Assembly: GCA_038233815.1 (NCBI GenBank)
Contig: JBBSVE010000168.1
Coordinates: 1-6,399, forward strand
DNA length: 6,399 bases
DNA from: JBBSVE01 sp038233815
Lineage (GTDB): Bacteria; Pseudomonadota; Alphaproteobacteria; Rhodobacterales; Rhodobacteraceae
Reading direction: 5' to 3'
In this document: piece by piece, positions 5,201 through 6,399 of the stretch
How positions within the stretch are numbered: the first letter of the stretch is position 1
Layout of the letters: every line of letters starts with the position of its first letter
Notes under the pieces: model-generated
Seen by the model: only the letters and a program-made list of their open reading frames with translations
Told to the model about the DNA's origin: nothing
The model's database searches: none
Position numbers and translations under genes: made by a program

Positions 5201-6399
5201 ATGGGACAGGAGCCCCGGATCGACCTGTCGCCCGACCTCTCCGACGAGGTGCGGCAGACGACATGCTACATGTGCGCCTGCCGCTGCGGGATCGACGTGC
5301 ATCTGAAATCCGGCCGCGTGACCTATATCGAGGGCAACCGCGCGCATCCCGTGAACAAGGGCGTCCTTTGCGCCAAGGGGGCGGCGGGGATCAAGCAGGT
5401 CACGGCACCCTCGCGGCTGCGCGCGCCATTGCGCCGGGTCGGGCCACGCGGATCGGGCGCGTTCGAGGAGATCTCGTGGGACGAGGCGCTGGCGCTTGCC
5501 GTCTCGTGGCTGAAACCCCTGCGCGAGACGACGCCGGAAAAGCTCGCCTTCTTCACCGGGCGCGACCAGAGCCAGAGCCTCACCTCTTTCTGGGCGCAGA
5601 ATTACGGCACGCCGAACTACGCGGCCCATGGTGGCTTCTGTTCCGTCAACATGGCGGCGGGGGGCATCTACACGACGGGCGGCGCGTTCTGGGAGTTCGG
5701 CCAGCCTGACTGGGAGCGGACGCGGATCTTCGTGCTGTTCGGCGTGGCGGAGGATCACGACAGCAACCCGATGAAGATCGGCATCGGAAGGCTGAAGGCG
5801 CGCGGTGCGAAGGTGGTGGGCGTGAACCCGGTGCGATCGGGCTATAATGCCGTCGCGGATGAGTGGTTCGGGATCACGCCGGGCACCGACGGGCTGCTGA
5901 TCCTGTCGCTGATCCATTGCCTGCTGGCGGCGGGGAAGGTGGACCTCGACTATCTCGCGCGCTGGACCAACGCGCCTTGCCTCGTTCAGGAAAGCGACGG
6001 GCTGTTGCTGCGCGACGACGGCGGCAAGCCGCTCGTGATGGCGGCGGACGGGGTGCTGACGCCGTTCGACACCAAGGGCGTGCGGCCCGATCTGGGCGGC
6101 ACCCACGCGGGCAACCGCACCGTGTTCCAGCATCTGGCGGAACGCTACCTCTCGCCCGACTACGCGCCGGAGGCAGTGGCGGCACGGGTGGGCATCGCCG
6201 CCGCGCGTATCCGGGGTCTCGCGGCCGATCTGGCGGAGGTGGCGTTCGACCATCCCGTGACGCTCGACCAGCCGTGGACCGATTTCCGCGGCGAGCGTCA
6301 TGACACGATGGTGGGCCGCCCGGTCTCCTTCCACGCGATGCGCGGCATTTCCGCCCATTCCAACGGTTTTCAGACGACCCGCGCGCTGCACCTGCTGCA
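5201..6399 (+). CDS. soeA: SoeA-like molybdopterin oxidoreductase, N-terminal 399 residues (partial, runs off right edge)
   Basis: The frame is open from ATG 5201 to the edge: 399 codons plus two bases, probably under half of a roughly 950-residue enzyme. The N-terminus has a [4Fe-4S] motif, Cys22-x2-Cys25-x3-Cys29-x27-Cys57, followed by LCAKG as in the bis-MGD (DMSO reductase) superfamily. EISWDEAL (about 90-97), GRDQSQS, HGGFCSVNMAAGG with Cys147 as the likely Mo ligand, and FGVAEDHDSNP then GVNPVRSGYNA (cofactor-binding region) follow. No twin-arginine signal is visible, which fits a cytoplasmic enzyme. SoeA is the catalytic subunit of SoeABC, which oxidises sulfite to sulfate and passes electrons through an iron-sulfur subunit and an NrfD-like anchor to quinone. 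The tpa neighbour supports this, because taurine degradation yields sulfite. Alternatives are a thiosulfate/polysulfide reductase-like or formate dehydrogenase-like enzyme. Superfamily certain; SoeA likely, and the genes just past the edge would decide. Confidence 0.75.
   Translation, partial: MGQEPRIDLSPDLSDEVRQTTCYMCACRCGIDVHLKSGRVTYIEGNRAHPVNKGVLCAKGAAGIKQVTAPSRLRAPLRRVGPRGSGAFEEISWDEALALAVSWLKPLRETTPEKLAFFTGRDQSQSLTSFWAQNYGTPNYAAHGGFCSVNMAAGGIYTTGGAFWEFGQPDWERTRIFVLFGVAEDHDSNPMKIGIGRLKARGAKVVGVNPVRSGYNAVADEWFGITPGTDGLLILSLIHCLLAAGKVDLDYLARWTNAPCLVQESDGLLLRDDGGKPLVMAADGVLTPFDTKGVRPDLGGTHAGNRTVFQHLAERYLSPDYAPEAVAARVGIAAARIRGLAADLAEVAFDHPVTLDQPWTDFRGERHDTMVGRPVSFHAMRGISAHSNGFQTTRALHLL

Noticed and set aside
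5263..5709. 148-residue plus-strand frame inside the soeA-like gene
   Set aside because: Out of frame with the Cys-motif reading frame starting at 5201 and without recognisable content.
5120..6391. 423-residue open frame antisense to the soeA-like gene
   Set aside because: Low-complexity Arg/His/Pro-rich translation with no recognisable motif, lying opposite a clear molybdo-enzyme frame. It is a codon-bias shadow.

Overview
The window looks like chromosomal DNA from a high-GC alphaproteobacterium, most likely Rhodobacteraceae (Roseobacter group). This rests on GC-rich third codon positions, on the close match of the aminotransferase and molybdo-enzyme to remembered Roseobacter-type sequences, and on the gene types. 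No database search was run. No RNA gene, insertion sequence, CRISPR array or prophage gene was seen; coding density is about 96%.

Layout. Two divergent gene sets flank one regulatory interval (3587-3783). Leftward (minus strand) is a compact operon: a TctC-type periplasmic binding protein (2615-3586), TctB (2174-2614), TctA (631-2163) and the N-terminal part of an AtuA/DUF1446-family protein (1-627, running off the left edge). Gaps are 0, 10 and 3 bases, so translational coupling is likely. Rightward (plus strand) is a class III aminotransferase of taurine:pyruvate aminotransferase type (3784-5163). After 37 bases comes the N-terminal ~400 residues of a bis-MGD molybdo-enzyme large subunit resembling SoeA, the catalytic subunit of cytoplasmic sulfite dehydrogenase (5201 to the right edge).

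How the genes may work together. The rightward pair reads as part of organosulfonate catabolism. Tpa turns taurine plus pyruvate into sulfoacetaldehyde plus alanine; Xsc, which is not in the window, would release sulfite; SoeABC would oxidise sulfite to sulfate. The leftward operon is a complete tripartite tricarboxylate transporter (TTT) fused transcriptionally to an AtuA-family gene. TTT systems usually carry carboxylates, but one (SlcHFG) is linked to 3-sulfolactate uptake, so the substrate may be a carboxylate or a sulfonate. The shared divergent interval holds a 21-base near-perfect palindrome, a 17/16-base-spaced motif series, an 8-bp inverted repeat around the probable tpa -35 element and a leader hairpin. 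These are the least explained parts of the window.
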